Shown here in pieces: positions 62,717-64,000 of a stretch of DNA of 64,000 nt (position 1 is the first letter of the stretch; the number at the start of each line of letters is the position of its first letter). This DNA comes from Butyrivibrio proteoclasticus. Lineage in GTDB: Bacteria; Bacillota; Clostridia; Lachnospirales; Lachnospiraceae. The notes under the pieces were generated by a model that did no database searches, had not been told where the DNA came from, and worked only from the letters and a program-made list of their open reading frames with translations. A program made the position numbers and the translations under genes. The stretch lies in NCBI RefSeq assembly GCF_900115735.1, contig NZ_FOXO01000001.1:222108-286107 (forward strand), in the 5' to 3' direction.

Positions 62717-63280
62717 ATGGCAGAAAACAAATGGAGATGTAGAGCAGAGGATCTAAAGGGGACAGAAACAGAAAAGAACCTTCAGGCAGCTTTTGCAGGT
62801 GAGTCAGAGGCAAGGAATAAGTACACATTCTTTGCATCAAAAGCTAAAAAAGAGGGTTATGTACAGATTTCAAATATCTTTGCAGAGACAGCAGCTAATG
62901 AAAAAGAACATGCTGAAATCTGGTATAAGATTCTTACAGGCATTGGGAGCACAATAGACTGCCTTAAGGAAGCAGCTGAAGGTGAGTCCTATGAGTGGAA
63001 GGAAATGTATCCTTCTTTTGCAAAGAAGGCAAGAGAGGAAGGATTTGATGAGATTGCTGAGCTTTTTGAGGGCGTAGCTGCAATTGAAAAAGAACATGAA
63101 GAACGCTACAGAAAACTTCTCAAGAACGTCGAGGACAAGCTTGTATTCTCAAGAGATGGGGATTGCGTATGGCAGTGTAGTAACTGCGGACATATCGTTA
63201 TTGGAAAAGAAGCTCCTGAAGTTTGTCCTGTTTGCAATCATCCAAGAGATTATTTCCAGCTTAAGGCAGAGAATTATTAA
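62717..63280 (+). CDS. Rubrerythrin
   Basis: 188 residues, typical length. The ferritin-like diiron domain has [25 protein letters not shown] and [13 protein letters not shown]; the C-terminal rubredoxin is [10 protein letters not shown] with [12 protein letters not shown]. It reduces hydrogen peroxide in anaerobes, in the cytosol. ATG 62717 lies 6 bases after AAGGAG. An independent housekeeping gene at the right border of the island. Confidence 0.96.
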   Translation: MAENKWRCRAEDLKGTETEKNLQAAFAGESEARNKYTFFASKAKKEGYVQISNIFAETAANEKEHAEIWYKILTGIGSTIDCLKEAAEGESYEWKEMYPSFAKKAREEGFDEIAELFEGVAAIEKEHEERYRKLLKNVEDKLVFSRDGDCVWQCSNCGHIVIGKEAPEVCPVCNHPRDYFQLKAENY

Positions 63281-63461
63281 AAGGATAATGACTGTTATAT
63301 TACGGGCTTTGTATTAAAAAATGCCACTGAAAGTTCAGGTTTATGGACCACTTTGTCTACAGCCTGTCGCAAATAAATAATTTGCTTTTTATTTGTTTTT
63401 TGTATAAAATGTATTAGCTTTATGAATACTAATATGTTTGTCTTTATGAGAAAGGATTGTT

Positions 63462-64000
63462 ATGAAAACAGCTTTAATAACAGGTATAACAGGGCAGGAT
63501 GGTTCATATCTTGCAGAGTTTCTTTTGGAAAAAGGTTACGATGTTCACGGTATAATCAGAAGATCTTCTGTAGATTATAGAGAGAGAATCGCTCACCTTG
63601 AAGGTCAGCCACATTTCCATCTTCACTATGGTGATCTTGGTGATTCAATGAGTATCCTTGGTGTAATTGGTAAGGTTCGTCCTGATGAAATTTACAATCT
63701 TGCAGCTCAGTCACACGTTCAGGTTTCTTTTGATTCACCTGAATTTACAGCAGATGTTGATGCTACAGGCGTTTTGAGAATATTGGAGGCAGTACGTCAG
63801 TGCGGCCTTGCAGACACATGCCGTATCTATCAGGCTTCAACTTCAGAACTTTACGGAAAGGTTGAGGAAGTTCCTCAGAATGAAAAGACACCTTTCCATC
63901 CATATAGCCCATATGCTGTAGCTAAGCTCTATGGCTACTGGATTATCAAAGAGTACAGAGAAGCTTATAACATGTTCTGCTGCTCAGGTATTCTTTTCAA
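63462..64000 (+). CDS. gmd: GDP-mannose 4,6-dehydratase (partial, runs off window)
   Basis: The first 179 residues: [20 protein letters not shown] (NAD-binding glycine motif), [48 protein letters not shown] and the YxxxK catalytic pair in [13 protein letters not shown]. It converts GDP-mannose to GDP-4-keto-6-deoxymannose, the first step towards GDP-fucose or GDP-rhamnose, fitting a continuing polysaccharide locus. Confidence 0.95.
   Translation, partial: MKTALITGITGQDGSYLAEFLLEKGYDVHGIIRRSSVDYRERIAHLEGQPHFHLHYGDLGDSMSILGVIGKVRPDEIYNLAAQSHVQVSFDSPEFTADVDATGVLRILEAVRQCGLADTCRIYQASTSELYGKVEEVPQNEKTPFHPYSPYAVAKLYGYWIIKEYREAYNMFCCSGILF

Overview
The window looks like chromosome from a low-GC, strictly anaerobic Firmicute, most likely a rumen or gut Lachnospiraceae (Butyrivibrio/Pseudobutyrivibrio-like). 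This is an inference from AT-rich codon use, AGGAGG-type ribosome sites, rubrerythrin and rubredoxin genes, and the families of the surface-polysaccharide and mobile genes; no 16S or other marker gene is present. || Region 1 (1-20.9 kb, plus strand) is a cell-surface polysaccharide locus. It has a short-chain dehydrogenase, YfhO-type and other multi-spanning membrane proteins (two of them broken), two GT4 glycosyltransferases, a sulfotransferase-like protein, and a complete 2-aminoethylphosphonate (AEP) module in the order PEP mutase, AEP transaminase, CTP nucleotidyltransferase, phosphonopyruvate decarboxylase. Together these can make AEP and activate it as CMP-AEP for transfer to a glycan. 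A DUF2142 membrane protein and a GT2 polyprenyl-phosphate-type glycosyltransferase follow. Inside this locus a 676-bp direct repeat brackets a small GNAT-type toxin-antitoxin pair, whose toxin gene is cut in two by a complete IS21-family element. || Region 2 (20.9-60.9 kb) is a mosaic of insertion-sequence debris, one complete IS1634-like element with passenger genes, and many antiviral or conflict modules. In order: an MBOAT/SGNH O-acylation pair (23.3-26.4 kb, really part of the polysaccharide theme); a CBASS operon on the minus strand (CD-NTase, E2-like/SEC-C protein, four-TM effector); divergent RloA/RloB; a truncated group IIC intron; a possible new trio (treble-clef/HNH-like protein, HTH protein, trypsin-like protease) behind a structured leader; a frameshifted HExxH metallopeptidase; a relaxase remnant; an ATPase plus PD-(D/E)XK-like nuclease pair; a second GT2 copy that has lost its start; a transposase-flippase chimera; an HEPN-motif protein with a partner; a Septu system (PtuA/PtuB); truncated glmS and flavin reductase-rubredoxin genes; an ATPase plus TOPRIM-like pair; and an HTH-DarG-DarT module. 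Two IS1182-like copies share the same internal deletion, and solitary ends of the same element lie at 21.0 and 60.8 kb near the borders of the mosaic. || Region 3 (60.9-64 kb) returns to ordinary genes: a GT39-like membrane glycosyltransferase, rubrerythrin, and the 5' part of gmd (GDP-mannose 4,6-dehydratase), which runs off the end. || Overall, the window is a polysaccharide locus in which a defence island has been built up and partly worn down by IS activity. At least a dozen genes are truncated, frameshifted or interrupted. All identifications come from reading the sequence and translated motifs; no database search was run.
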